Shown: in pieces, positions 1 to 12,200 of the stretch | How the letters are laid out: the number at the start of each line of letters is the position of its first letter | Numbering within the stretch: position 1 is the first letter of the stretch | NCBI GenBank assembly: GCA_025399215.1 | Contig: MU621095.1 | Span: forward strand, 4,828 to 68,827 | Origin: Globomyces pollinis-pini | Taxonomy: Eukaryota; Chytridiomycota; Chytridiomycetes; Rhizophydiales; Globomycetaceae | Length of the DNA: 64,000 nt | Reading direction: 5' to 3' | The notes under the pieces: model-generated | The model's database searches: none | Seen by the model: only the letters and a program-made list of their open reading frames with translations | What the model was told of the DNA's origin: nothing | Program-made: the position numbers and the translations under genes

Positions 1-1048
1 CACCGACCATACCTACTAGAATCTTAAAAAAATAAAAATCTCCAAGAATAAAAAAAACTTTTGTTTTCAGTAATATTAGTTTGATTTTAAATTTCACTTA
101 CATTAGCACGTTAGGTTGTACGTACTAACATTGCAGAAACATGGCAAATGACATACAAAATGTACAACCTACTGACCACTTATTCCAATTCGCTGTTGAA
201 AAGTTCTAACTCAACAGAATCAAAGTTTTTCCTGAATGCCTCATTTATTCAATTTGGTACCTTATTAGTTTCAAAATTTAAGCAATGAACGCATAGTTGA
301 TTAACCGATTTAGAAAATCCTCAATATAGTGTAAAGCTTGGTTAACCAAATATGCGATTTTAAAGAGGGACTCCCTGCTACCTTCTTGGAGGCTGTGATA
401 ATGCTCTCTACTGGGATTGCTTCAGGTTGGCGAGATATCAACCAAAGGTTATGCTGAGAGATAATTCTTATCGATTTCATCTTCTGAAAACTTATTTAAC
501 TCATCAAAGTAAATAATTTTTCTATTTCGAAAATTGGTGCTGAGTAATGAATGGCCCTTGGGTCACAAATTTTGATGTGTGACCTTTACCGCCTGCCACA
601 ATTAGCTAACCAAAGACGTAAATGTTTGTGACTAAAACGACAGGTTAGACCGATCGCAGCACTGGAGTGAAAATAAATTGGTTAAATTTACATTCATTCC
701 ATCACTCCCTCAATTTAACGACTTATAAACTTTCTCTCAGTTTTAATAGTAATAAAGCAAAAAAAATAAAACGTTCCTGAAAAGTCTAACATGTGATTGA
801 AAATAAAGTGATGATAAAGCTGAACAAGTAGTAGATACTAAAAACTAATTTATGTACAAATGCTGTCAATCGGCAAAATCAATCAACAATATTTCATTAT
901 ATCTTCAAAGCGTACCTCACACTCCATACTCTTGACAGTTTTGGCTTTTTATAATCTAGTACTTACGGTTAGACTCAGCATTGTAGATAGATCACATTGA
1001 CATAATATCGATGAACATCACCAACAGTGACTTCGATTATATTAACCA
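1..1048. other. Intergenic region, no supported gene
   Basis: About 1 kb without a gene I can support, lying 3' of EMC2. It is AT-rich with scattered A/T runs. Two short open stretches exist: a 22-codon plus-strand ORF starting at 141, and a 56-codon minus-strand ORF (480 down to 310, N-terminus MKSIRIISQH). Neither resembles a known family and both are near chance length for this base composition. They could be exons of an unrecognised gene continuing past the left edge. Confidence 0.4.
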
Positions 1049-1985
1049 TTACAAATGTAAATCCAGCCACGACGTAACTGTGCTTTTAATGACAGGAGGT
1101 GCAGTATTGTAAAGTAATAAAATTTGCTTGTTTGCAAGAGTGTTCAGCGATTTCCATGTATCTTGTTGAGTAGATGTTGCTAAGGAAGTTAGACACTAAA
1201 AGAAACCTTTGGATTTATCTTCCAACAAACAATCAGTTATGGTGCGAATGCCATACCAAGCATGAACACTGTCCTTTACCAACTCTATCACACCGCAATA
1301 AAATTTCAGAGCAACGTCTAGTTTCTCTATTCCGGCCATTAAATCAGCGTATTTGAGCATGTATAAATGCTGTCTGGGTCGAAGAATCAGTAACTCCTCC
1401 CAGCAATATGCAGCTTGGTGATAAAATCCTTTTAAAGTATATAGGTTAGCAAGAGTAACCCAAGCATCGGTGTCTTGCATATATATGTCTAAATAAAAAA
1501 CTAAGGTATCAATCGCTAATTTATGATCATTCTTAGCAATGAAGCACATAATCCTCCTTTTGGATATATCCTGTACAGTTAGTTGAAGATCTTACCATGA
1601 ACTCCAAATCAGACCTCAGCACAGTTTCATACAATTGGATTGCTTCATCGAACTTTCCATTTGCTTCTAAGATGAGGCCTTGGAGCTTAATCAACCGAGC
1701 ACTCGACTTTGGAAAGGCGTTTTCAAGAGAAGTTAAATACAGCTTTGCTCGTGGAATATCTCCTGTATGAACAGATGCTACTAGTAGTTGGTCGAAAATA
1801 CTATATAACTCCACTGCTGTTATTGAATTTTTGTATGATTTGACAATCTTTGCACCTAACTCCAGGACTTCATTTGGATCATATGCAGACTCGCATGGTT
1901 TAGCAGCTATTAATCCTGGCAAGGTTTCATTACGGTAATGAGCGAGAATCAGTCGGGCATCTGTCAGGTTGAAGTCTTTCACCAT
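1049..1985 (-). CDS. EMC2: ER membrane protein complex subunit 2 (EMC2/TTC35)
   Basis: TPR protein of the ER membrane complex, which inserts tail-anchored and multipass membrane proteins; EMC2 is its cytosolic scaffold. Three exons (1985-1596, 1570-1207, 1179-1049) give 294 aa. The introns are 25 nt (1571-1595) and 27 nt (1180-1206). Family signatures seen: the block after intron 1 (KRRIMCFIAKNDHKLAI), DAWVTLANLYTLKGFYHQAA and CWEELLILRPRQHLY, which match the EMC2 TPR core. The ATG is preceded by a short AT-rich leader. The last exon (DTWKSLNTLANKQILLLY) reads cleanly to TAA but is less conserved. Divergent from SNF5, with start codons about 250 bp apart. Confidence 0.9.
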
Positions 1986-2235
1986 TGTAAAAAGTAAAAA
2001 ACTTAACAGGAACAGTTCTAAACCTTTTAATCAAATAGAATCGATAAATATATTATTATCGAACTAATCTTGCCAATGGTTCAAATTATACTAAAAGAAA
2101 TACCGTAGTTGTCGAGATAAGCAGATTAGTTAATAAACCAGTTTAAATATACCACACCTCTCAGTATTAAATTATGTGCTCCAGTTGAAAGTTGATAGAA
2201 GTCTGTCCTTCCATAACAATTTTTTCACCAATTCA

Positions 2236-3764
2236 ATGGCAACGAATTTGAAGGAAAAAGAATTGGAGACTTACCGAAAGCGAGAATTAGAATATAGGTT
2301 CTTCCCTAATTAGTTATCTTATTACCGATAGTAAGTTATGCCAGAGCCAGGTTCAAAGTTTTTCGGAGATGCATCGACAGAAGATGAATGAAAAACATCA
2401 ATTCATGGCCTCTTATCAAGCTGCACTACAAGCTCCTCCTCAGCAATCAAATTTTGGAGTTGCACCATCCAAATACAGCTTGTAAGTACTGCACGTTTAA
2501 CATCAGTTCTGTGAATGATCTCATGCAAGCTGCTGAAAAGAAATTGACAATGGTTGTATGTGTTTCTATGACTCCTTTTAATTAGTTGTATTTTTCTATT
2601 TCTTATCCACCAGATTAGCCAATTCGAATTGATGTAGAAACTGATGGTGTCAAATGGCGAGACACATTCACTTGGAATCTAAATGGTAACAATAGTCTAG
2701 TAAGTAATATTACACAGAAGCGATTATCACTCCAGACCAATTTGCGAAAGCGTTATGTGATGATGTTGCTCTTACTCCTCTCCTTATACCTCTCATTTCA
2801 GCTCAAATAAAAGAGCAATTAGAAGATTATCGAAATCACGCACCAGAATTGATTGGAACTGATGAAACGGCAACAAGAGGAAATGATAGTATTGATGATG
2901 GGGAAAAAGATTTAGCGGAATTAAGGATCATTATAAAAGTATCTACATCAAGCTCATTATCTTTAGTTAGATATCACGATTGACCAGCAATGTATAAATG
3001 ATCAAGTTTGTAGTACAATGAATTGATAATAGTTCGAATGGGACATGGCTTGCCGAAGAAATAACCCAGAGATATTTGCGGATACATTAGTATCAGAATT
3101 GGGTCTTTATCCTGAATTTAAGTAATAATTCTTTGTTGACGTTAAAGAACTGCCATTGCGCATTCAATCAGAGAACAGATACATTCTGCCAAAAAATCAC
3201 TCTTAGTGGCTAACCATGACTTTGGAACTGGACAGATCAAAGACGAGAATGTCGCCGCCATGTTTCTTCCTCCTTTAGGATCGACGGTTAAGAGGACAGC
3301 GAAGGAAATAAACGAGTTTGGACCGTTTTTTAGTGTTGCTTCTGCAACAGAAATAGAAAAAATGGAGAAAGATTTGGAACGTGAAACAAGGTAATAACTT
3401 GTTTATCTTTAACACATCTTTCAGAAGGAAGAGACGTCAAACTGCAAGAAGTAGGAAAGTAGTCACAATTGAAAGGGAAATAAAAACAAATAGAACTCCA
3501 TTACCCTGCCCGGTGAGGTTCATCCCAGACGAGTACAAACCAGTGAAAGAACCCACTCCTCCTCCCGTAGATTCCGGTAGTGAAAGCAACTATGCGCCGA
3601 GTGAAACTGTTGAAACAAGATACAAAGCTTGCATCCATTGCCGTAGTCCGGTCTCCAGAGCCAATATCTCTCAAGTATCTGAAATATTTTCTCACTGTTT
3701 TTAGCAATATTGCAATGGTTGTACAGTACATATACAGCGTTTTGGTGGTTTACCCCCACGATAA
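2236..3764 (+). CDS. SNF5: SWI/SNF core subunit SNF5/SMARCB1 (INI1)
   Basis: Core subunit of SWI/SNF- or RSC-type chromatin remodellers. Spliced length about 409 aa in ten exons; introns at 2556-2618 (63 nt), 2686-2717, 2939-2966, 3006-3032, 3122-3147, 3391-3424 and 3675-3704, plus two near the start. The paired SNF5 repeats are clear: PIRIDVETDGVKWRDTFTWN with ITPDQFAKALCDD, then DITIDQQCINDQFEWDMACR with TAIAHSIREQI. The C-terminus carries a CxxC-x15-CxxC finger (CIHCRSPVSR ... YCNGCTVHIQ) followed by RFGGLPPR, a GATA-like treble clef; its second half exists only after splicing the 30-nt last intron. The first intron could end at either of two AG sites 18 nt apart, both in frame. Whether this is the Snf5 or the Sfh1 paralogue cannot be decided here. 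Confidence 0.9.
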
Positions 3765-3822
3765 TTCGGAACCTAGAAAGAAAAATCGTTCGTTCTAATA
3801 AATAAACAGTTTATATTGGAAC

Positions 3823-6726
3823 TTATGACTTAAAATTTTTAAACTTTGAGCGAAAAAAATCGTATACCGAACGACCAGATTCCTTTCCTAGTAAATCTAT
3901 GCAGGCATTTAGTTCCAATTCAGATAATTCTTTCAGATTTTTCACTTTCCTCATTACCTTGTAGCAATTGTTAAACGTTATGCCAGGTATCCTTCATTTA
4001 GTTGAAAGCTCTAGGTACCTTAATAATAATTCCGGTATATTCTTTTCCGATATATTGTGATCAGTGAAACTTTTTGAGTTTTGCGCGACTTCTAAATCTG
4101 GGTCACTTTTATCTCTCTAGATTGTGAGCAATGATTAAGACACTTACTTGCAAATCCTCAAAAACTTCTGCTGTTGCAGCCGGCGTACAGCTCCAAATTA
4201 TTCGTAAATTTGGAAAATGTATACTTACTAGTACCAACTTTCGAGCAATGTCAATATCTTTGTCCGCGGGTGACATCACTAGTTCAAAGGTGCTGCTTTG
4301 TTTAAACTCAATCAAAAGAATTGGGTCCTTGTACATCAGTGACATTGCTTGAATCTGCTTATATAACCGTCCTGAATTTAGTGATTGGGTTAAGTCTGAC
4401 AATGATTTTCTCTCCACACACAAATCGGGTGAAAGGATATAGTCTCCGATTTCTATTGTACATGGTACTATTTGCATTCGGCGTGCGTGGAGTAAGAAAG
4501 GCAAATTTGAACGAAACTCCCGCACATCAACCAACACCTTCTTTTGGAAACCATTGCTTTGCCCACCAGCAATTCTGCTATTTTGCTCTTTCCAAAATAA
4601 TTCTTCCCCATCAGTGACAACGTTGCCTTGTTCGTCTATAGGTATTACCATTGAACTTTTTTGAAAAATCAATCTTTCAAATGACTCCTTTTCTTTTCGA
4701 AGTGTTGCCAAGTACTGTTGCTCTTCTACTGCATTGTCATAGATTAAGAAATACACTTTTAATTTTAAGTTAGGATTTTCTGCTTTATAAACCTAAATAT
4801 TAAAACCAATGGATTGTACTTCCAGCCTTCGAACAAATGCTACGTTAGGATCATACATAATGACCCATCTGGGTTTGATGTTTTCCAGTAAGTTACTGTT
4901 TGAATCATGTAATCCTGTCGATGATCCATCTACATCTGAATAGCATCTACAGTGTATATGTCCAAGCAATGACAGAGAAACATCAACACTATCAAGCTGC
5001 TGTTCATCTAGTGAAAAACACTCTGACAATTGCATAATTTCATCACCATTTGTTGTATCTGAAGTTTTTGGTTGATTGTTGGTATTTGAACTTCCCCGAA
5101 TACGTCGCCGTTTTGATTGATGTTTACCAGAATTTTCAATATTTGTACTTGTTGTTTGTGGAATTAAGCCACCCATGTCGTTCTTCCATTTAAAATAGTT
5201 TTGTAATTGATGTTTTAATAGACTCTCCGTTGCATTGTTAGTAAATCCATTTTCCGTTGAATCACTATTGGTTGTATTGGAAAATATTTTTGACTTGGAT
5301 ATTATTTCCCTTATTTGAATTGCTGTTCGTCCACTATGAACCAAAATAAGAACTAAAGTTAGTGAGCGTTGTATACTGTTTCCATCGTTCTCTCTGCTAC
5401 CATCAGTCCTCCTCTGGATCTCAATTTCATGTAAAACTTCCATGAATATTTTCCATTTAGGCTGCTCCTCCAGAGTAATTTTATAGCCATTGGGCAACTT
5501 TGGATCTTGTGAAGTAATATTCAAAGATTTCTGAAAAACTCTTGACCTTGCTTGATTAAAGACAATATTTGCAGCGTCCAATAATAGCCAAGATGACATG
5601 CTTCCCTTGAAGCCTGATTTAAGAGATGTTGCATGAGCAGCTCGGATTGTTTCCAGATAAGAATGAAATGTTACGGCATCGTAAGACACTAGATAACTAT
5701 CAATTAGGAGCAAGGTGTATCCTTACAAGAGCAAATTTCGCATCGTTTTTAGATCATTAACCAGCTCTTTTGTTTTGCTGCTTGTTTTATGCCAAACCGA
5801 TTCTAGTTGCTGCCTTAAGTGTTGGTCGAACGATCTAAACAAAGAGCTTTGAAAGTTAATTTCATCAATGTCAAGCTTGACATTTGTTAAAGATGTTAAC
5901 TTACATGTGAGTGTAAACGTTTTAATTCAATAAGACTTTGATTGATACATTCTAAAAGCGCCGACTGAATATTTTTCATGGATTTAGTCAATGGCGTGCG
6001 AATTTCAATCAATTCTACCTGACCAACAGAATCAAGACTGTCAATCACAGATTGATGAAATCTAGGCCAAATATGTACATGCCTGAGTTGCAACACTTTC
6101 ATCATTCTCTCTAATTTATTTAATTCACCGGTGAAAGACATTGGTTCTTCTGAGAAAGCTTTAATCTAAAGTTAGAGATATTCATTTACAAATCCTTGTT
6201 TGTTTGCTTGCCGATACAGTCTCAAAATGAATGCAATAGTACTGGTATCCGTAACTCTTTCTGCGTGATTAATTATGATTCCAGTGATCATTTCGGTTGG
6301 CACAACACCATTGAGTAAGTCCACCACAAAGATCCTTGTAGTAATGGATATAACACCTCCACTAAGATACATAGCCTCTCTGTTCACAATTAAAACTATG
6401 ATAATCATTTGAACCTCTCCTTTGCGGGGATTTCTTGAGTCACTTCTCTAAGGTATTGAGTTTGGGACAGTTCATCCAGTTCATCACAATCATGCATGGC
6501 TTTCCGAAATTCCTCCAGTTCAAATGTTGAGGTATTCAATAGTAAGATCAGGTTTCGAGGATCAGCATGAATTTGTAAAAATGTTGATATTATCTTATGG
6601 ATACCTAAATGAATAAGCAATGATCTAAGCACCTAATCCTTTAGCCATTATAACAAGTCCATTTATTTGGCTTTCTGAACCGGAAGACATACTGCAAATA
6701 ACATCCTTATGAAACTGTAAAAGCAT
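3823..6726 (-). CDS. XPF: Structure-specific endonuclease XPF/Rad1/ERCC4
   Basis: Catalytic subunit of the XPF-ERCC1 nuclease, which cuts 5' of lesions in nucleotide excision repair and acts in recombination. Nine exons give 890 aa, close to metazoan XPF. Seen in order: degenerate SF2-helicase-like N-terminus (MAKGLGIHKII, IHADPRNLILLLNT, LSGGVISITTRIFVVDLL, AFILRLYRQANKQGF, KVLQLRHVHIWPRFHQ), the ERCC4 nuclease motif GDYILSPDLCVERKSLSD, and a C-terminal (HhH)2 region (LRIPGITFNNCYKVMRK). The GDxnERKxxxD catalytic residues are intact. Introns are 24-35 nt. Without splicing, one junction (4793-4819) leaves an in-frame TAG between RRLE and VYKAENP; splicing restores the conserved join. Ends convergent with SNF5, about 58 bp between stops. 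Confidence 0.95.
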
Positions 6727-6767
6727 GAAGGAAAAAATGTCTCGCGACGAAAGACATTGAATTTAAT

Positions 6768-8296
6768 TCACAATTTATTGACTTCACTTTCAATTTTAAT
6801 CCCATATTGAGACTGACTGCAAAGCAGAGGAGTAATTTTCCAAGAAGATTTGTTCCAAAAATCAATCAAAGCTGTTCTTGAGGTTTCACCTATACATATG
6901 CAAAATAATGCGTCGTAGCCCCCTGCACCAGGAACTCCAGCCATCACTACCCCAGGCTGCTGCATGCAGGCGTCCAGCAGTTCGCGTTGCTCTTCTGGCT
7001 CAATTGGGACATCGGTGCGGTTACCTAACTCTCGTAATAACTTTCGGATATTAACAAAAGTATCGTGTAATTTAACAATAAGGACATGAATATTTGATGT
7101 TTCCTCTACCCATTGAGTATATGTTTGACTAGCAACCATAGATATCATCTCACTATAATATGAATGGTCAGTAGCGTGAATTTTGTTCAATAACTGAAAA
7201 CATTCAGTGACAGATTCATTAAATTCATTTAGTTGATTCCAAATTCTTTCGCCTATACTTTAATGCCATAATTGCTTACACTCATCTTTATTTTCGCTTC
7301 GCCAAGCCAATACTTTGGATACCATGCTTGGAGTATTGCTGCCAAAATTCACATCGCCCAATTGCAGCACAAATGCATCAGGCAAATTAAATGTTAAATG
7401 CTCAGAATCCCAACTATGTTTTAATTACAAATCACATACTTTGACTGGATTGACTTAAACAATGTTAAATCATGTTCAAGAAATAGAAATTTGGCATCCG
7501 AATGATTTCTTTCCAATGCATCTTTAATTATAGATGGATTAAAGCGCCTGTAACTATGAGTTCCGTGAACTGCTGCACTGATGTCAAATCCACTACCAAT
7601 TTTTCCTTGGGCAACACAGTGACAAACTATGATTACTACTAAAAACAAAATACCTTGAGCTAATCTCTCCGCTTGGTAAGTATCAAAATTAACGGCAGCA
7701 GATTTCGAATTAAAGTGGGTCAATAATGCAAACACCAAACTTGCAACCATTGCTGCAGAGGAACCTAAACCAGTCTTGTGTACTGCCGATAGAGTGCATC
7801 CAACAGAATTAAACTTTGGAATAATGGAAAGTGACTTTAGCGTTGATGGTAATGAATTGAATTGAAGCTGTTATTGTTAGAAATCGAATCACATACATAT
7901 TCGGCTTGCGAATAGAAGTCATTATCTCCTAGTATTTCTATTTTAATATCAGGCAAACTTTCTAATCCTTTTAACCCGCTGCTGACCAAATACTGAAGTA
8001 CCAAACGAAGTGTGATTTCAACGAATTTATTGCGATCTCCAAGAGATTCAATTCCGTCCTCGGATACTTTATATGACCAGCTCCCATTCGTAAACTGTGG
8101 AGATTCAACGATCCATTTTCCATCGGAATTATTGACATCAGTAATTTTAACTTGGAAACGAGCGTCAACTGAGACTACTAACCCACGAAACCTTTGATCT
8201 AGTACTAGATACCCCCCTGTCAATAAAACCTTTCCAGGAGCAGACACCTGTCTAGTCGGTCAGTTTTTGTAAATTTTACGTCAATACTTTTGTCAT
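6768..8296 (-). CDS. ERG8: Phosphomevalonate kinase (ERG8)
   Basis: GHMP-family kinase converting mevalonate-5-phosphate to the diphosphate in isoprenoid/sterol synthesis. 460 aa in six exons. Diagnostic motifs: VSAPGKVLLTGGYLVLD at the N-terminus, the ATP loop TGLGSSAAMV, AQGKIGSGFDISAAVHGTHS, and the C-terminal glycine motif PGAGGYDALFC. The first exon is predicted as only 9 nt (ATGACAAAA, 8288-8296), joined through a 40-nt intron (8248-8287) to VSAPGK; no nearer in-frame ATG exists. Other introns: 7868-7896, 7627-7653, 7414-7439, 7258-7281. The stop lies 41 bp upstream of the XPF start codon on the same strand, so the XPF promoter must sit in or beside this gene's 3' end. Confidence 0.93.
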
Positions 8297-8452
8297 TTTG
8301 GGAAAAAACATAAGCAACCAAATCCAGAACCTCTCACTTTCTCAGATGAATGAATTTCAATAAAAAGTTTATGGGATAATAATAATGAATGAACGAATGT
8401 AATTGGAAGCAAATAGCGCGTAATATTTAACTTTGACTCGCTAAATTTAAAG

Positions 8453-9180
8453 ATGATGTCGAAAGCAACAACAGGGAGAATTCCTCATGCAGGAAAGGTA
8501 ATTTATTCAAGCTAATTGTTCTTTCAGGGCAGTTCAAACTCTACCAAGCAAATCGAACAACCGAAATCAAAGTCAATTGTAGCTCCTTTGGGAAATCATC
8601 GCCATCTTACACCATTCAGCGCTGTCTACTCAAAAGGTGGAATACCTTGTCGACTGCATCATGGTTCTGTTAAGCACAAGGTTAGATGATACGCTTAATT
8701 TTAGTTGGTTTGGACAAGAGATATTGCATCACTAGACTACAACCCTCTTTTTGTAACCTTTTGTGAGGGACTTAAAGAAACTCAGCATCCATTTAAATTC
8801 ATTGTAGAGCATGGTTTGAAGGATTTATTGGAGGCATCAGGAGCTGCAGAAAAGGTTTTGGCAGTAATGCCAAATGCGATAACACCATTGAGAAATGGAT
8901 TAGCCCAATCTAACAAGGTAAAATGTTCTACACCTGATCGTAGGATATGTTTTTAACATCATTGAGTTTTTTCCGACGGTTGATTAACTTGCTTGGGGAA
9001 GATCTACTACCTTACTTGGGAGTAATTATCCCACCGATTGGCGCAAAAGCATTGATTGAAGATGCGGAAGTCAGAGAGCTAGTTCAAGAGACTTTGACAG
9101 ATGCACAATTGGCGTGTGGTAAAGATGCACTACAGATAATTCGAAAACGCGTTCCAACATTTAATCCTCAGATGATTTAA
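8453..9180 (+). CDS. PACRG: Parkin co-regulated gene protein (PACRG), axonemal
   Basis: Microtubule inner/junction protein of doublet microtubules in cilia and flagella, where PACRG bridges A and B tubules. Four exons give 215 aa (introns 8498-8527, 8681-8704, 8918-8943). The basic N-terminus is followed by the PACRG core: FSAVYSKGGIPCRL, DYNPLFVTFCEGLKETQHPF, VMPNAITPLRNGL, LGEDLLPYLGVIIPPI and LVQETLTDAQLACGKDAL, ending VPTFNPQMI like the family's VPTYES end. Two tandem ATGs occur at 8453 and 8456. Divergent from ERG8, start codons 156 bp apart. Its presence argues that the organism builds a motile flagellum. Confidence 0.93.
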
Positions 9181-9250
9181 TTGCAGTAATATATCTTTTA
9201 TGACTGATTGGTCCATTGTTTTTTCTTTTTGACTTATCGCGAAAGTTCCA

Positions 9251-12200
9251 ATGGAAAACGTCGTAAGAAAATTCCTTGAGGAGCATATATTGTTTAAAGC
9301 CTATTCCAATTCAAATTTCATGGACTCATTGGCAAAAGCAATGAAGCCAAGAATGTTTGCTGATGGAGCATTTATCATCAAAAAAGTTAATTGATATAAA
9401 ACTAAGATTACAGGGAGAAATTGGACGTGCAATGTTTATTAACTTGAAGGGAACAGTAGATGTGATATCAGAAGATGGTACAAAATGATTGCTAATGTAT
9501 CAGGTGAATCTGTTGTTGGTGTGATGGAAGAAGGTGCCTTTTTCGGAGAAATCGCAGTTTTATATTCCATTCCTCGGTACCCTTCCTTTGAATATAATTA
9601 TATAGAACTGTATCGTGTAGATCTCGTGGAAAATCAATTATATTAGTGTTGACAAAAGAAGAATTTCACAAAACTCTTGAGCCATATCCTCAAATAGCTG
9701 CATCAATCGCGCTTATTGCTGAACAGAGATATGCTTTGCATGTCAAGAAAGTGGAATCAAACGTAAACGATACGTTTGGGGAAGAGTTACATACATGTAT
9801 GACACAAAATGAATTGAGAAATGTAAAACTATGTTTATATTTTAATTTTCAGATACCTTTATTCCGAGACTGTGAAATAGAATTTCTTCATAAACTATCT
9901 CTTACCTTAAAACCACAGAAATTCTTTCAAAACCAAATTATTATTCAAAAAGGAGATGTAGCAAGGGAAATGTATTTTGTCTCGAATGGAACTGCACACG
10001 TAGTAGATGAATCTGGAACAATTGTTTATGCAGAGTTCACTGCTGGATGCTTTTTTGGTGAAGTTGGGCTATTCCAAAAAGCAAACATACGTACTTCTAC
10101 CGTTAGATGTGCAAGTGCCTCAATGTTGATATTTAAATGTGAGAAAGCTGACATGGATACGTTATTAGTTGATTTTCCAAACGTTCAAATGAAAATTTCA
10201 CGTGAAACAACTCACCGATTGAACCATATTACCCAACGTGAAACCTCTAACCTGACTCCTGAATTGTTTTTAGCTACTGAGGTGGAGAGTATCAGAGAAA
10301 GATTGAAATTGGTAATACTGTTTGTATCAATGATAGGTTCCGCTATTGAGTAATTGCACAATAACCTTTTTACATGACTTGGCACTACATATGAAAGTAA
10401 GAAGATTCGCTCCCGGAGCAATAGTAGTATCAGAAGGTGATACGGCAAAATCATTATTTATCATTATTGCTGGAACGGTAGAAATAGTATCAAAAGATTT
10501 ACAGAATGTGTATGCTGAAATGTCAGAGAACTCATATTTTGGTGAAGTTTCATTATTTTATGACGTGAATAGAACTGCTACTGTTCGTTCTAGAGATGAA
10601 GCGACCTTGGTAGAATTGAAAAAAGATGTTTTTGCACAAGTTTTACGATCAACTCCTGCACTAAGTGAAAAACTATCTGCTGCTGCCGAAGAAAATTATA
10701 TGAACCACTGTCAAAGAACAAAAGGTCGTAATCATGTCGCTATGGAGGATGAAGTTGTATTTGAGCGTCTTAAGCAGGTATAAATATCTGATTGACAATA
10801 GGTTTCTATATTTGAAAATTGTGATATTGGCTTTTTACGCACACTTGCGAATAAAACTGTTTATAAATCGTATACAAAAGGAGATATTGTAGTCAAGAAA
10901 GGCGACCAGGTAAGTATCATTTAGGCTTAAAGCTAGGCACAAGATATGTATTTTATTGCTGAAGGAACAGTAGAAGTTGTTTCGGAGAATTTAGAAGTTG
11001 TTTATGATAAGATTGAGAAGGGAGACTTTTTTGGAGAAATTGGAATTATTCAAGGTTTGAGACGGACCGAAACCGTAAGGGTTGCTTCAAATCGTTGCAG
11101 TCTCTTGTTAATAGCAGCAACCACTATCAAAGAAGTGGTGGGGGTATTTCCTAATAGTTATCAAAGTATTGTACTAGCTAGCGATAGTCGATACAAAAAA
11201 ACACAACAGAGATCTACCCATGATGAAGTGCAAGAGGAACCACAGAATTTATTAATAAGGCCTCAAAGCAAAGAACTTCCTATTCTTGGTGGTGTACTGT
11301 TACAGAATGGAATTCAAGCTAAAAACAAGAAGGGCATTCTAAAAATTAATAGCGTTAGTTCCCAAACTTATGCAAAAACAGTCTTGACAAGAAGCAAGCC
11401 GGAAAGTAACCAAGGAAAATCTATCAACCTAAAGACCAGACATATTTTAACTCTAACTGATTTCGAGCTTCAAATAGTGATTTCAAAGCTTTCGTTCAGA
11501 GATATGGTGCATCTACGATGTGTATGCCGTCAACTGAGAGATCAGCTTCAATCATACATATTTTGGGAAAAGGTTGATCTTCGACCACTTTCGCGTACAA
11601 TTGATTCCATATTTTTGGATTCCTTGTTTGATATAGTGGCAGAAAATTTATTGGACTTGGATTTAGGGAAATGTTGGAAAATAGATGATTCCAACATTCA
11701 GAATTTAACAAACAAGTGTAAAAACCTAAGAAAACTGTCAGTCGCAGATTGTTGGAAGTTGTCTGACTTGTCATTAACAGCTATTGTTACCAATCTTAAA
11801 AGTTTAAGGCGGTTAAACGTTAGTCATTGCTCAAAATTTACGGGGTCTGGATTTTATCAGCATCAGTTAAAACAATTAAAATATTTAGATATTTCTCACT
11901 GTAAAGGAATAAGTGATAAGAACTTTGAAGCATTACTGAAATCAACACCAGAAATGCTTGGCATCAAAATGAGACGTTGCTCACGAATAACTGATTTTGG
12001 AATCTTTCTAATTGTCAGATACTGCAGGTAAACAAAAATTATTAAAGAGTTCAAGGCAAATTAGATCTCTAGACTTGACAGATTGCGAACAACTTACAGA
12101 TAGATGCTTGAAATGGATTAGTACATCTTGCGAAAGTTTGATTGATATCAATTTTACGTTCTGTAAGGGTATGACTACCCTTGGCTTTCAGCATTTAGCA

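Noticed and set aside
310..480. 56-codon minus-strand ORF near the left edge as a gene
   Set aside because: No family match, chance length plausible; recorded only within the intergenic entry.
2556..2618. Possible microexon inside the 63-nt SNF5 intron
   Set aside because: An internal AG/GT pair would leave a 2-nt exon, but that breaks the frame into PIRIDVETDG; one 63-nt intron keeps it.
4793..4819. In-frame TAG in XPF as a readthrough or pseudogene signal
   Set aside because: A 27-nt GT-AG intron removes it and restores the conserved RRLE-VYK join.
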